A stretch of DNA of 64,000 nt from Ptychodera flava (taxonomy: Eukaryota; Hemichordata; Enteropneusta; Ptychoderidae). Positions 33,214 to 44,710 of the stretch are shown one piece after another. Positions within the stretch are counted from its first letter, which is position 1, and each line of letters opens with the position of its first letter. Made by a program: the position numbers and the translations under genes. Location of the stretch: NCBI RefSeq assembly GCF_041260155.1, contig NC_091932.1:24950746-25014745 (forward strand), written 5' to 3'. Under the pieces are notes generated by a model, which saw only the letters and a program-made list of their open reading frames with translations, had not been told where the DNA came from and did not search any database.

Positions 33214-36200
33214 GGACGGACGGACGGACGGACGGACGGATGGATGGATAGGTTGATCGATTTCTATGTAGTTTGATAGGTATAGAGGGTGTCAGTGTGT
33301 TGGTCTGTCAGTGGGAGAAAAAGAAAGAAAATGTGTGATGTTTACCTGTTCCTCTGTCAAGGTCATTGCCAGGTGACGTCCAAGCAAGAGATATTGTCTG
33401 ATTATCATATGATATACCAACCACTCTGAGATCTTTAATTCGAGATGGTGGCAGATTGTCGCCCGGAGAAATCGTCAGCGGTGCTTGAATGACGCCACCA
33501 GACACGACCCGATTGAACTGTCCGACCAGATCAGTGTAGTTGGTTGTGCGGTCAACTGGAGTCACTGAACGAAATATTAAAATATACGGGAAAGTTGATT
33601 AAAGAAAATAGAAAGTCATTACAAAATAATCTTTAAATGGACTGTGTAAGCGGTAATTTGAATTTTGTGCAAAAACTTTCAACAACAATAATTTGTGACA
33701 TGGGCAGATCGAAGTTCAAAGTGACTATGTAGAAAAGAGCTAGAACGTTGATTTCATTGAGCGAGAAGACAACTATCTAGATACGAGCAATTGAAAGTGA
33801 TATTTGACTGCTCTCAGTGACTCTTCTGCGCACGTTCTCCTTGACTTTGTCAAACTCGTTCTCTATGCGACCACCAATGCTTGATTAAACAAATGTAAGC
33901 TTATGGTCACAGAGTTATGCTTTGAATCATTGACAACAGGTATGGGGATGTGTTTGGACGGCTGGTGTAATTCGTATATGCAGTGACATTTTGGTGAGAG
34001 TGACCACACCGTTTGCTTAGATAATGATTCACATTCAATTATTTCGACTGATTGGAAGGTAATGATTTTCGCCACCTTAAATGGCTTTTGTCTTGTGCTG
34101 ATGGGTTGGGGGCGGGCGAACTTCATAGCATCGAAATGAATTGTGGGTAAAAAGATGACTTCTCACCGCAGCAAGAGTTTGAGATAGTGATGTCATAAAA
34201 TACTTTTAACACAAATGTTATCGCCGTTATGGCACAGTGCTATGTTCGTGAAACTAGTTCATTCACCCATCTTTTCATCTTTTTAGGCATTTCTTGTATC
34301 AAATTCAAGTCGAACCTAATCTTTACTTTGCTTCTGCCATGTCATCTTATGTGTTTTACCTGTAGAAATCCGCCATATTGAAACTATGGTCGAGCGTCTG
34401 AGATTTTTATGACCCACATTAGGTGGGTATGGTACCGAAAATTGTCTGACACTTTCTGCGAAAACGAAATATATTAGATTCTACTCACGTCGCAAGATAG
34501 GTAAGACACTGCTGTACATTGTTGAAGCAGGTTTGTGACCGCTGCCACTTGCCGAAATTTTGATGTTGTACCGACAATGCGGACACGTCGCTGTCACGAA
34601 ATCCATGAAAACACCAGAGTAGACCCCGTCATTTGGGGTGACGTCAGTTCCTGATAATGAAATGATTTGTGTGTATTTATTGATTAAATGTACGTTTTAC
34701 ACTTAATATGCCAAACTTATCTTGGGAAATCTTACCTGCACTGTAAATTGCCACTCAATGCAGATTGACCGAACTCATTATGCAATATTATTGAAAGGTA
34801 TTCTGTTTCTCCTTTTAAGTTAGTTGCCTCCAAAAACATCAACAAGCATAACTTTATATCTTTCCAGCTCCACTTAAACAAACTATTTCGTGCGGACAAA
34901 TATCCGCGTCCATGAAAAATGATAATATTAATTCTTGATTTTTTAAAATATAAATTGCACAGATAGGGCTACCGTATACTAATTCTTGAGAAAACACACA
35001 TACATGTACACACAAACACACTCTTACACAAGATAGCAAAGGTCACAGACTAATTTTTGTACGTCAATGAAGACCATACCTGCTCCATTGTCGAGGAGAT
35101 TTACCTCTACAGGTGGGTGCGTACGCGGCCTTTCGATCGTTGCTACGACAACTGCGTCAAGTATAGGTGTGTATCCCTGGACAACCTGAGCATAGATGCT
35201 GACCGCGGCGGGCTCTTCTGTGACGTAGGAATTACTGAGAGAGGTCGTGACGCGTACAGGCTGAGCGTTGTCAACGGCAGTGGATTGTATGGATACCTCA
35301 ACTGCCTGTGGAGTACCCCTGACGTCATACAACCACTTTCCAGGCTGGGTAAGTGGACAAATATATAGATAGTTGATTTACTCGCAATCAAATATCCTTT
35401 GCAGTGATGTTTTCGACTTGGTGAAACGACTGACTAACAAAGCATATACTGTTTGGGAAAGCCGCAATTTGCATAGCACGTGATGATCTTCAGTAACTCA
35501 ATTGTCCGGGTTGTAAAGATCAAACTTGACCTTCTGAGTCTTATTTGAAAATTATACAGGTAGTATAAAAGCTTACCTCAGCATCACCGATAATCTCGAC
35601 AGAGATGGTTTTCTTTGCATCGTCTCGCCGGTATTCTGGCGAGCTACCGTCAATGACGCTGCCATTCGGCCGCTTGACTTCAACAGAAACCAGTGACGTT
35701 GACCACAGAAAGAAGAACTTCAAGTCTTTGCCGATTGTTTCGTCGATTAAAACGGAGCCGTTGAAGGGCAATATCTGTTTTGAACTGTGCAACTGGAAGA
35801 AAAAATAACTATAATGTTTAATTTCGCAGCCTTACAATAAAATGTAGTAATGACATCAGGTCTAGTAACTTCTGATGTGGATTTTATCAGGCACACAACG
35901 TACCCTTACGCCTTACCTTCATTATTGTCTCAGTAACACTATTAAATGTTCCATTTTTGACTTTGCAGTCATTATTGTAAAGTTTTGTAGTAATTTTGCC
36001 GTCTAGAAACTATCTTTCACCCTAATGCTGCGGTTTTTTATGCAAAACAAAAAACGAGATTTACGGCCTGGGAACACTTAAGTTCGCTAAACAAAATTCA
36101 ACATGTGAATTACTGACGCATTGCTAGATCAAGGAATTCCAACGAAAAGAAATTCATTGGTGTCATTGACACTGGTATATTGGTCAGCTAAATATAATGT

Positions 36201-38633
36201 ACCTCGATGGGAACATCGGAACTTGCACCGAGTCTCAAGGATATGGTGGCCGTCAGGGCGTCATTCAGACCGGTAGAGTCGCTGGTTTCTGCGTGATAGA
36301 ATGCTAGACCCCCGGTGTCTTCGGACAACGCCATCAGTTTTGCATCGGCGGCTGCACTGAAGGCAACTGTGTCAACCAGGATCCCCTTACTGATCAGCGT
36401 TGGCTTTTCGGATTCGATATTCGGGGGACTCGAATTCTCGGCACCATCAGTTATCAAGATAATGATGCCCCCACTTGCATTCTGTCCACCACTTTCTAAA
36501 ACCTGCACCAGGAAGAAAATGAAACCGATGACCAATCAGGCTCCACTTTGATGGAGAGTTGTGTGATCGACATAAGTTGAACATGTCAATTTCGATTTCT
36601 TTGCCTAAGCCATGCTTCGAGGACCTGCCAGTCTTTGAACAGTGTTTTTTACTTGCAAAGACCACCACTACTTGAAGAGAGTAACATGCTTTACAGTAAG
36701 ACTAGCGAAAGGTCAGTTTTACTATACCTGCATGTTATAACATTGTATCATTTCAGATTTAATGACCTTGTTTGTTTTAAAAATTTGACTACCACATGCG
36801 CACGCGCTGCAGTCAAATACTGAATTCAAGCTTACGCACATCAAGTGCTCGCAAAATTGTATCTTTGCATGCAACGAAGGAGAGAACATAGCCAAATTAG
36901 ACTGTTTTTTGTCTTATCAGAATGAAAGGTTACGAAAGGATGACGAAGATGATAATGTTTACCTCTGTTGACCTTATGAGGCCACACCCGATGCAGGTGC
37001 CCCCACTGGCATAGGTCGGCAGGCTGTTTGCGAGGAGGTCACGATCTTGTGTCGTTTGTAGTTCTGTCAGCCCTACCAGAGTTCTGGCGGATGAGCTGAA
37101 CTCGACAATAGCGACGAAGTTACCATCTGGGACAGTAGCTCGTATATACTTGCTGGTAACTTGATTCATTATGCCGAGGCGGTTATTCTAGATTTCAAGA
37201 AGAAAGCACAAATGATGTGCCATTTGAAAGAAACCTGAGTCGTTAAGGTGGAATGCGTCTTGAAAATGAAAGACTTAAACTTTTGCTAAAACTTTCCTGA
37301 ATGAAACTGTCAACCATTCTCTTACCAACTCAACAATAAAAATCAGGCGTCACCGTACCGCCATTCCTGTGTTAACTCTACGGGGGAGGATTAAATTTTT
37401 CGTTTTCGAAAAACTAAAGCGGTGAAGTTCTTTTTCTCCAACAGCTTTAAAATGGGCCCCCCAGCAAGTGGTAGACCAGAAAAGAATTTTAGAAATTTGA
37501 GAGTCCGACTATCTGTCCCCGAGGCGCGTCTACCTTGAACTTCAAGAAAGTTTGTTGCAAGTTGTCATAATCAGTTACTGTCATTAGGTTACTCATCGTT
37601 ACGAAACAGAATTATCACACTAAAATGCAGGAAAACAGACTTAACATGTACATGTAGTCTGTGGAATCATAATGCATTTTGGATTTTCTCGTTTTCTTAC
37701 ATAGTGTTCATGAAATTAAATTTGTCTTTCAGAAATTTCGATGCTTCTGAAGTAGTTACTAATGAAGATATTTTCTATTAAAGCAAACTTCCTCTTCTCA
37801 AGTTTTACAACATTTTGCACAGCTTCAGTTGCATGTTACGACTATTTTGTCCCGCTTCGCTTAAGGTGGTACGCACCTCGAAGACGAAAGACTTTAACGT
37901 TTGCTCAAACTTCCCTAAATGACACTCTCAACCATACAAATCGGGGTCACCGTGCAAAGTTTGGTACTACAGAAACAAATGACCTGATATTAACCGATAT
38001 TTGAAATTCAAAATGGCCACCGTTTCTGTGTTAACTCTAAGGGGAAAACTTAAAAGCTGTTGGATTTTGAAAAACTAAGGCGGTAAAAATGTTCTTATTC
38101 CAAGAGCTTTAAAATGAGTTCCCATAAGTGGTAGACCAGAAAAGAATTGTAAATGTTTAAGAGTCCAACTATCTGTCCCCGAGGCGCATTCTACCTTAAT
38201 TACGTCTCTCTCCTATTGCGTTATGCATTTGAGTAATGCATCACAGCGTTAGGAACTTACGGTACTCATGCTTCCTGAGACATCCAGCAGTAACACTATG
38301 CGCAGCGGAGCTGATTTGACGACAAGAAATGTCGGTGCCGTGTCGGTCACGTGTCGGGGTTGGTTGTCGCCATTTTTGAAGTCTTCTGATTCCAGCATCA
38401 CATCCCAAGCACTCCTGTATGAACACTGTATGTTCTGCTGACTGGGTGCCCTTGGATTATGAAATGACCTTGGATCACCTTGGATGTCACTGTGACAGAA
38501 GTCAACTACCTACGGCGGAAACAAGATTAAAGAAAATATTTAAAGCTGTTGTCAAAAATCGGTGTAACTTTGTTCGGAGACTTTATTTATTGTTTTTTAG
38601 ACTTGGGTAAGTAAGTATTAAGTAAGTAAGTAT

Positions 38634-38701
<68 letters not shown>

Positions 38702-41700
38702 CATGTAAATAAGTAAGTATAAATAAGTAAGTAAGTAAGTGAGTAAGCATGTGAGTGAATAAGTAAGTGACTGAGTAAGTAAATAAGTAAGTAAACATGT
38801 AAGTAAGTAAGTAATTATTGAATGAGTCAGTAAGTAAGTTAGTAAGTAAGTAAGAGTTAACGAGTAGCAGGTATTAAGTAAGTGATTGAATTAATGAGTG
38901 GGTGAACGAGTGATTGGGTGAGTCTCCAGTCAGAGTCAGTAAAAAGGAAAGTACTCAATGATATTGGATAAACAGACAAATTACAGTCCATAACGTGTAT
39001 GTTCAAGTTATGTCCTTAATGGCAAAGAATTCTTCGTCATCAGCGAGAATATTGTAAATTGCTCAGTTCATATTGAAATGTGTATGATTACCTTAGAACA
39101 GTCCGTCACCTAATGTATGGCTATCGAAGGTATTATCTGTCCAGTATGTAGAGGTTTGAGTATTACAATATGCAATATATGACTTATCGATCTGTTTAAT
39201 CGATGTTTAGAGGACATTTAGAGCAAAGGACAGAGAATGGATGTACACACAGAGCCGTTTCATGTTATGTGATCTAATACTGAAGTAAGTAACTGTCAGT
39301 CGGTCAGCCAGTCAGTCAGGTAGTAGGAGAGAAAGGGTACTGAAGTTTGCTTAATTACCGACTCCAAGTAACTCATGGACATGTAAGACCCGGTTGCCAG
39401 GCTGTTGTCAAGGGCTGGATAGAAACGACAATCACTACCCGGCAGCTGGCCTCGTTCTGGGTACAGGTTACAGCGATGACCTGTCCTGTAATCGTATTCC
39501 TCGCCGGTCACGTACTCCGAACACCGCGTTGCTTGCACACGCCTGTTCTCGTCCAAGTAGAACCGTTCCTCATCGTTTCTAGCGTACTCGTCGAAGAGTC
39601 CCCATCGTAGGTGTCCCCACTCATGCACGATGACTTTACCTGCGGGTAACAAACAAAGGCACTTTTCACACTAGAGTACTGTTATAAATCGAATCGACAC
39701 TCTTGCCAGATTTAAAGGTCGGCTGGTCTATGTTGCGACTGATCAGATTGATAATGTGGCAACACTGGAACGCCCTGAAAGACGCCGAAACCCTTATGAG
39801 TAGAAAAGAGTTTTGCGAGATTGTGTTTAGAATTAAGGTATAATTTTAGATTGTTTCAAAAAGTGTGTCTACTGTGTCTCGATTTTCCTTCTGAATCTTT
39901 GCAGCTGTATACCAAGTAGAGTCAATATTTGGCTCGAATCCTACCTGGATCTCCGTATTTGTAACGCGTCCATTCGGTGTCCAGAATAAATTTATCTGTC
40001 AAATGTGCATACTCGGCTTCATCCCCGCACGAGCCGAATTGGTTCGTGTACGGCGATTCTCTGCCGACGTGCTCGTGCCGCGTGACGATAAAGTTGGCGG
40101 TGTCGAATATCTCCGATGTGGCTGGTACGCTCGGAATGTTGGAACTCCATGTCTTCGGCAGCAGTATGGTGATTTCCTCGAAATAGGCTCGCTGGTGTGT
40201 GGCACGGTGTAAGAGATCCGAGGCGTTCGTGAAAAGTTCCTGTTAAGGTTTAAAATTAGATGTTATGACAGGCATTCCCGGGGGGTGCAACATTCCATTA
40301 CTGTTTTGGGCATAAAATCCGTGTTATTGGATCGATCGTAACAATTATTCACATTGATATATTGTCAAACATACCGTTTCCTAGTGTAACGCTCTCCGCT
40401 GTGTATTGACTCGCAGCGAGGTATGTATGTCCCCTGCAGCGGTTCCCCCGTAAACAAAGGAAAACTAATTTATTGCTACATTTACGATCATCCTACGATC
40501 GATCATCACTAGGTTTCGCAGGTGCGACTTCAGGGATTGCGTGGAGACGGTGATAAAGTGAAGAATGTGGGGACTGTGTTTGCAACGAAAATATAAAAAA
40601 TAAGGGGAGAGGCCTCAAACAACATGATAACGTTAGAGTTATAAAATGAATAATCACTTCATTGTCCTGGCTGTCAGTTAAAAATACACAAAACATTTGA
40701 GACAGAATCAGAAGGCAGTAACAAAACAGTGGAATCAATAAGTTGACTGGAATAATTTGTGCTCCTCCTGAGGCTTAATACAAACATAAAATAGTTATAC
40801 TACTTGGATAAATGAAAGAAAAAAATATCCGGAACACAAACACTAGAACGCTGGATAAGTTTTCGCAGATCTACAAACCCAAAAAGCATGATCATACTCT
40901 GAGCGTGTATCGGAACAGTCAAATGCAGCTTTGTACAAGAATCCTTCTGTCATTGACTCAATTTTCAAAAATTTTATAGTATTTGCGATGATGAGAAAAT
41001 ATGCATTGTTTCCTGATCTAAGGCCGTCAGCTTCACCACACTGACTCTCGGCAAGGCAATCATCCAGTTCATCGCCTAGCATACTGAGACTATCGCCAAC
41101 TGCACAGTCAGATATAAAGATGATATAAAGGTGTGACAATCTATTTACTCATATTGAGACTTCACCAACATGAAAATATCTGTGTCACTGAGTTCAAGTT
41201 CTTGTTCCAGGGGGTATTGTATCAAACGCCAGGCACTTAGAATAAGAACGCAACAAGAACATCTCGATTAAATACGGTATGTTCATCGAATAATTGATAG
41301 TTAAAAATAATATATTCTATGATGATGACAAGTAGAACAGTTTTAACACGGCGCTGCTGTGTTTAAATAACCCGTCATTTCAATTGTGCTACATTGTACT
41401 GAAACAATCCACCCAACCCTTGAAGATCAATGTTAATTGCAAACCAGCAATCAAATGCACTAAAATTTCTAAAATTCGAGGCCGTGATGATCACATACGT
41501 TAAAGTGACACAAAAACAAGTACACCAAGTCTATGAGACAAATTAACGGTGACAGAAGCATAGGAGGAACTAGGAACTACTAATAAGGCCAAGAAGGTTC
41601 CGCATGCACGAACGTTTTGTCGAATCGTGCCTTATCGGACACGGAAGTTCGTATTTCGTCTTGGGGATGAACCGTTTAACGGACGAATTTCCATTTTTGG

Positions 41701-42574
41701 AGCATTTCCTAGTAACTATTCAACAACGTTTGGGAATGTTTTTTTCTTTTTCGCACGGAAACATACGCATGCAACCAGTAGTATTTACGCCATAACAATA
41801 TTGAGAAAGTTGAAGTCACTGGAAAATGAGCGAAAATTTGAAAATGAAGAGATTGTGCTTCAATGTGTTGATGTATTTGGCCATTGTTCGTAATTGTTAT
41901 CAATATGCCTTTGTATTGTAACAATAGAAACTACTTAAATAAATGTACTGTGAATTGAAGGACCACACCCTCAGTGTATGCACTTGATAATGCTGTTGTC
42001 AATCCCCCTGTAATGTGTTTATCAAATGATGCTCTGTAGTCTTGTTTGTGTGAAAAATGTTGCGCTCCCTCGCACTTTGTTTTTCGCAGATATTTCAGTG
42101 AGTATATTACATTCATTCCAACACGATTAATTTATCGATAAATAAAACGCTTAATGTTCAACAGTATAGGAGTGCACTCAAGCTTTAACATTTTCTGTCT
42201 CTGCGTTAATTTCATGACTGATAGCCTTTTGATAGCGAAAAATCAAGTCCGAATTTTAAAAACAAAATCAGTAAAACAACAACAGCAAGAGCAACAACAA
42301 CAAAACCAAAAATGGAGATTAGTCTACGTGGTGGAACACTTGGGAGCAAGTAGGCCAGCAATGGTAAAGAAAAAAATTATGACTTTACCTTCAGTGTCTC
42401 AATCAGCGTGGCGTTTTCTTGGACGTGTTCACTGATTGCCACCACGATTCCCTTATATCCATTTGTCTGGAGTGATATTTTGGATCGTGGAAGCAGAGCG
42501 TGAGTACCAGCAATATACAGAAGTACGGCAAGCAAAATGTGATTCAGGCGACAATGCCTCCGATCAGAAAACAT
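31698..42574 (-). CDS. CLCA copy B: calcium-activated chloride channel regulator with mucin-like stalk
   Basis: Exons on the minus strand, in coding order: 42574-42389, 40239-39945, 39639-39359, 38509-38261, 37187-36963, 36502-36203, 35792-35577, 35344-35080, 34650-34489, 33564-33346 and 32716-31698. All introns are GT-AG and the phases add up to one uninterrupted frame of 1138 residues. Domains: signal peptide (1 to about 25); CLCA_N with zinc motif HEWGHLRWGLFDE (166-178); VWA from about 323 with DVSGSMST (330-337); beta-rich middle; FN3-like domain (about 745-885); Thr/Ser/Pro stalk with four 32-residue repeats (923-1050); transmembrane helix (about 1063-1087); cytoplasmic tail. Family members cleave themselves and boost TMEM16-type chloride currents; single-pass anchoring resembles vertebrate CLCA2. 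The protein is longer than the usual 900-1000 residues because of the stalk. It converges on copy A and looks intact. Confidence 0.93.
31965..32348 (-). repeat. Coding minisatellite: four 96 bp (32-residue) mucin-like repeats
   Basis: Residues 923-1050 of copy B. Each unit starts ST(D/E)xT and runs through T.PTN.R..TTHPT..PT..SRG. The second and third units are the closest, the first and fourth more diverged. The stretch is absent from copy A, which has only about 25 residues of stalk. Confidence 0.9.
32873..32930. repeat. Imperfect (CTAT)/(CTGT) microsatellite
   Basis: Degenerate tetranucleotide repeat in intron 10 of CLCA copy B. Confidence 0.8.
33137..33248. repeat. (GATA)n/(GACA)n/(GGAC)n compound microsatellite
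   Basis: Three successive tetranucleotide blocks differing by single substitutions, in intron 10 of CLCA copy B. Confidence 0.95.
33346..33564 (-). CDS. CLCA copy B exon 10: start of FN3-like domain
   Basis: Residues 727-799. Acceptor CGTTCAG|TGACTC; donor GAACAG|GTAAAC. It contains the CLCA FN3 hallmark ISLAWTSPGNDLDRGT. Confidence 0.93.
34489..34650 (-). CDS. CLCA copy B exon 9
   Basis: 162 bp, three codons shorter than in copy A. Acceptor TTATCAG|GAACTG; donor TGCGAC|GTGAGT. It encodes TDVTPNDGVYSGVFMDFVTA and CPHCRYNIK. Confidence 0.92.
35080..35344 (-). CDS. CLCA copy B exon 8
   Basis: Residues 585-672 plus one base. Acceptor TTACCCAG|CCTGGA; donor GCAG|GTATGG. PGKWLYDVRG opening and VNLLDNGAG end as in copy A. 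Confidence 0.93.
35577..35792 (-). CDS. CLCA copy B exon 7
   Basis: Residues 513-584. Acceptor TTCTTCCAG|TTGCAC; donor GCTGAG|GTAAGC. Beta-rich linker region with IGKDLKFFFLWSTSLVSVEV. Confidence 0.93.
36203..36502 (-). CDS. CLCA copy B exon 6: VWA
   Basis: Residues 413-512, exactly 100 codons. GGIIILITDGAENSS supplies the late MIDAS aspartate (Asp431). Acceptor CTGGTGCAG|GTTTTA; donor ATCGAG|GTACAT. Confidence 0.94.
36963..37187 (-). CDS. CLCA copy B exon 5: VWA
   Basis: Residues 338-412, uninterrupted (NNRLGIMNQVTSKYIRATVP ... CIGCGLIRSTE). Acceptor ATCTAG|AATAAC; donor ACAGAG|GTAAAC. It is the in-frame counterpart of the frameshifted exon in copy A. Confidence 0.93.
37243..37537 (+). mobile_element. 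TTAA-ended MITE, copy 4
   Basis: Starts TTAAGGTGGAATGCGTC and ends GAGGCGCGTCTACCTTGAA. It is shorter internally than the others. It sits in intron 4 of CLCA copy B. Confidence 0.8.
37861..38199 (+). mobile_element. TTAA-ended MITE, copy 5
   Basis: Starts TTAAGGTGGTACGCACCTCG and ends GAGGCGCATTCTACCTTAA. This is a second insertion in the same intron 4 of copy B, in the same orientation. It helps explain why this intron is 1073 bp here and about 405 bp in copy A. Confidence 0.85.
38261..38509 (-). CDS. CLCA copy B exon 4: start of VWA
   Basis: Residues 255-337, phase 0 at both ends; acceptor CCGTAG|GTAGTT, donor AGTACC|GTAAGT. It ends in the MIDAS sequence LLLDVSGSMST, with Asp330, Ser332 and Ser334. 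Confidence 0.93.
38607..38900. repeat. (TAAG)n microsatellite
   Basis: About 290 bp of imperfect TAAG repeats in intron 3 of CLCA copy B. The Leu/Thr/Tyr ORF on the minus strand here is an artefact. Confidence 0.95.
39359..39639 (-). CDS. CLCA copy B exon 3: zinc metalloprotease motif
   Basis: Residues 161-254. Acceptor CCGCAG|GTAAAG; donor GAGTCG|GTAATT. HEWGHLRWGLFDEY is complete (His166, Glu167, His170, Glu178), followed by the Cys-rich stretch shared with copy A. Confidence 0.95.
39945..40239 (-). CDS. CLCA copy B exon 2: CLCA_N domain
   Basis: Residues 63-160 plus one base. Acceptor CCTTAACAG|GAACTT; donor CCAG|GTAGGA. It holds the same family motifs as copy A (TILLPKTWSS, YTNQFGSCGDEAEYAHLT). 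Confidence 0.93.
40240..40880 (-). promoter_or_regulatory. Intron 1 block conserved with copy A
   Basis: Reverse-strand counterpart of 15415-16075. The similarity runs without a large break up to the exon 2 acceptor. Role unknown; see the matching entry for copy A. Confidence 0.55.
40843..41099 (-). other. Exon-like ORF inside intron 1 of CLCA copy B
   Basis: After a possible acceptor (TATATCTGACTGTGCAG) an 84-codon open frame runs VGDSLSMLGDELDDCLAESQ ... AFWVCRSAKTYPAF to TAG 40843-40845. The composition is protein-like. It would need phase 1, whereas CLCA exon 1 ends in phase 0, so it does not splice from that exon in frame. Only its last 35 or so bases are clearly conserved in copy A. 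Function unknown. Confidence 0.25.
42389..42574 (-). CDS. CLCA copy B exon 1: signal peptide
   Basis: 62 codons from ATG 42572-42574. A charged start (MFSDRRHCRLNH) is followed by hydrophobic ILLAVLLYIAGTHA and mature LLPRSKISLQTNGYKG. Donor CTGAAG|GTAAAG, phase 0. An upstream in-frame TTG is not taken as the start. Confidence 0.88.
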
Positions 42575-42647
42575 ATTAGTGTCAGATCTGAACAACTTAG
42601 GACGTTTCGAATCGACGAGATAATGATAATTGGGGGATGAAAAAACG

Positions 42648-42660
42648 GAATATATATAAA
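42648..42660 (-). promoter_or_regulatory. Possible TATA box of CLCA copy B
   Basis: On the minus strand CCTTTATATATATTCC lies about 75-85 bp before the ATG, a plausible distance for a short 5' untranslated region. There is no supporting transcript evidence. Confidence 0.35.
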
Positions 42661-44710
42661 GGTACTAAATGGCAATAAATTATGTGACGTAGCCAAGGTG
42701 TCCACGCCGGTTAAGGGGGAATTTTCGCAGACGGAAAATTCATCGAACGAGTCCTATTATTAGCGCTCTTAGTTACTCATCTTTATGCAAATGTTGTAAC
42801 TTCCTAGTATTCTACTGACATCCATTGTCTTATTTCTCACAATACAGCATTATGAAAAAAGTCCGTTATGATTAATGTGTGTACACAGATGATGTCATCT
42901 TCTGAAGACGAACTACTCACGGAAACAAGACAGCGCGGGACTTATTTATTGGCATGTTGTGACGATATCTTATATCCTGCAAGCGAAGGGTATTTTTATG
43001 AACTGCCAAAACTTCTTGCGAAAAATTTTCTTTGAAAAGCCGAGTTTCGCATCGGTCTTGAAGTATTCGTGGAGGATTACTACAATGGCCGCGTTATGTT
43101 TTTAATTTACTTTAAAAACATCTATTTTTCCGCATTGCGTGTTTATCTTGTCATGTTTTGCAGGTATTGTCACATCGATAAATCGATCGATATCCTGATG
43201 TTTAGTAACTTACATGCAAATAGCTTTATTTAACCCGATACATCTCAAACCAGTTCGGAGTACGGTTCCTTATGTCGAAGTATAGTGTAACAGATAAAAT
43301 CCTTGTTCTCTTACAAGGTCATAAGGCTTTGTAGAGTTTCCAATCCTCATTTACACTTTGAATGATGTGATAATGTGTAGTTGTGCCGTAAACGAATAGA
43401 ATTGAACCTTTTATAAGTAGACAAGTCAATAATAGGCAAAGCAGAGAGTAAAGCAGACAGTTTTACAAGTTTATTGATAAACCTGATTTGATTTTATCAA
43501 CTTACGCCGCCCTGATGTCAGCATATTAGTTAATTGCCAGGTGTCTCGTCTTCGTATTGATAGCTTGTGTTTTGGATTAGCAAAAGATAGGGTGTGTGGT
43601 TGACTCAGAAAAAACGTATGCCATCAAAGAAGTTATTTATATATTCTTCATGGGAGATAGCATTTTGTCCAAATTGGTGTATCATTTGGAGATTGTCACT
43701 GTTGGGGGGGGGGGGCACCCTATGACTATCGTGATCTTTTGATCATCCCGAAATGGCGTCTTTCTTCATTACTTATCATCTTTCGCGAGGCTGATCAATT
43801 TTTCAGCATTTTTCTGGCTGTTCATACATGTACTAACCACCCCAACCCCCGACAATCCACTACTTGTTTCAGGTTGTCAATGACCCATCGATATGTCAGA
43901 ATCTTTCCGCCTACTCAAAGTAGCCACTATCTCGACTTGTCTACTGGATGACGTATGTTGGCTGGTTGTATGTTTGGCTGTCTTTGACGCGTACCTCAGT
44001 CCTACCAACACTGCGCTCTTCCACCAGCGGGAAACAGTATCACTTCACGCCTGTTCGTCGATCGGTCCTACCAGCCGAGGTAGACCGACAGTCAGCCCAA
44101 TACAAGACGCAATGTTCATGTGTACTAAAAGACGTTCATAGCCTAGAATGTTGCTTTTGCTATTAAGTACAGCAATACTGAAACAATAAGATTCACATTA
44201 AGCCCACTACCGCCTTGCAGAATATCCCGAGCCGCTTTTGAGTAGAACCAGAATATTGGTTGAGCACCACTTATTTCCGGCGTATGATACTTAGAAGTTT
44301 GAGATTACAAACTACAAGACACTCGTATGGTGTAGATGTACAGCTGACACTATTAGAATATCAAGACAAACTGAATACCAGTTTATTTTTTCCACAAAAA
44401 AGATAAAGCTTTAATGTGATCGAGGATTTGTGGCATTGTTTTCCTTCCTAGTGTACATTGAACGAAAAAGAATAGTTTTCTAAAATAGGTGTGCGATGGT
44501 ACTTCAGTAATATTCATCTATTGCAAGAAGAGAGGTGCAAAGTTGTATGCAAATGAGAACAAGTGTAGCGAAGTGTAGCGAAGCTAAATTAACACTACAC
44601 TTGAAAGCTTAATGTGTTAGGAGTGTTGGTTTATATTGTATAAAGCATTCTGTAAAATTTGAACATTCAGTTTCTTTGACGTATTGTCGAAATAAATTTA
44701 TAGTAATAGT
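42661..44710. other. Upstream of CLCA copy B, no gene seen
   Basis: No recognised gene or clear element. The ORFs at 43739-44166 overlap in three frames and match nothing known to me. A G-run lies near 43705. Confidence 0.45.

Noticed and set aside
40843..41099. Alternative last exon of CLCA copy B spliced to exon 1
   Set aside because: Exon 1 ends in phase 0 while this frame needs phase 1; joined in phase 0 it stops almost at once.
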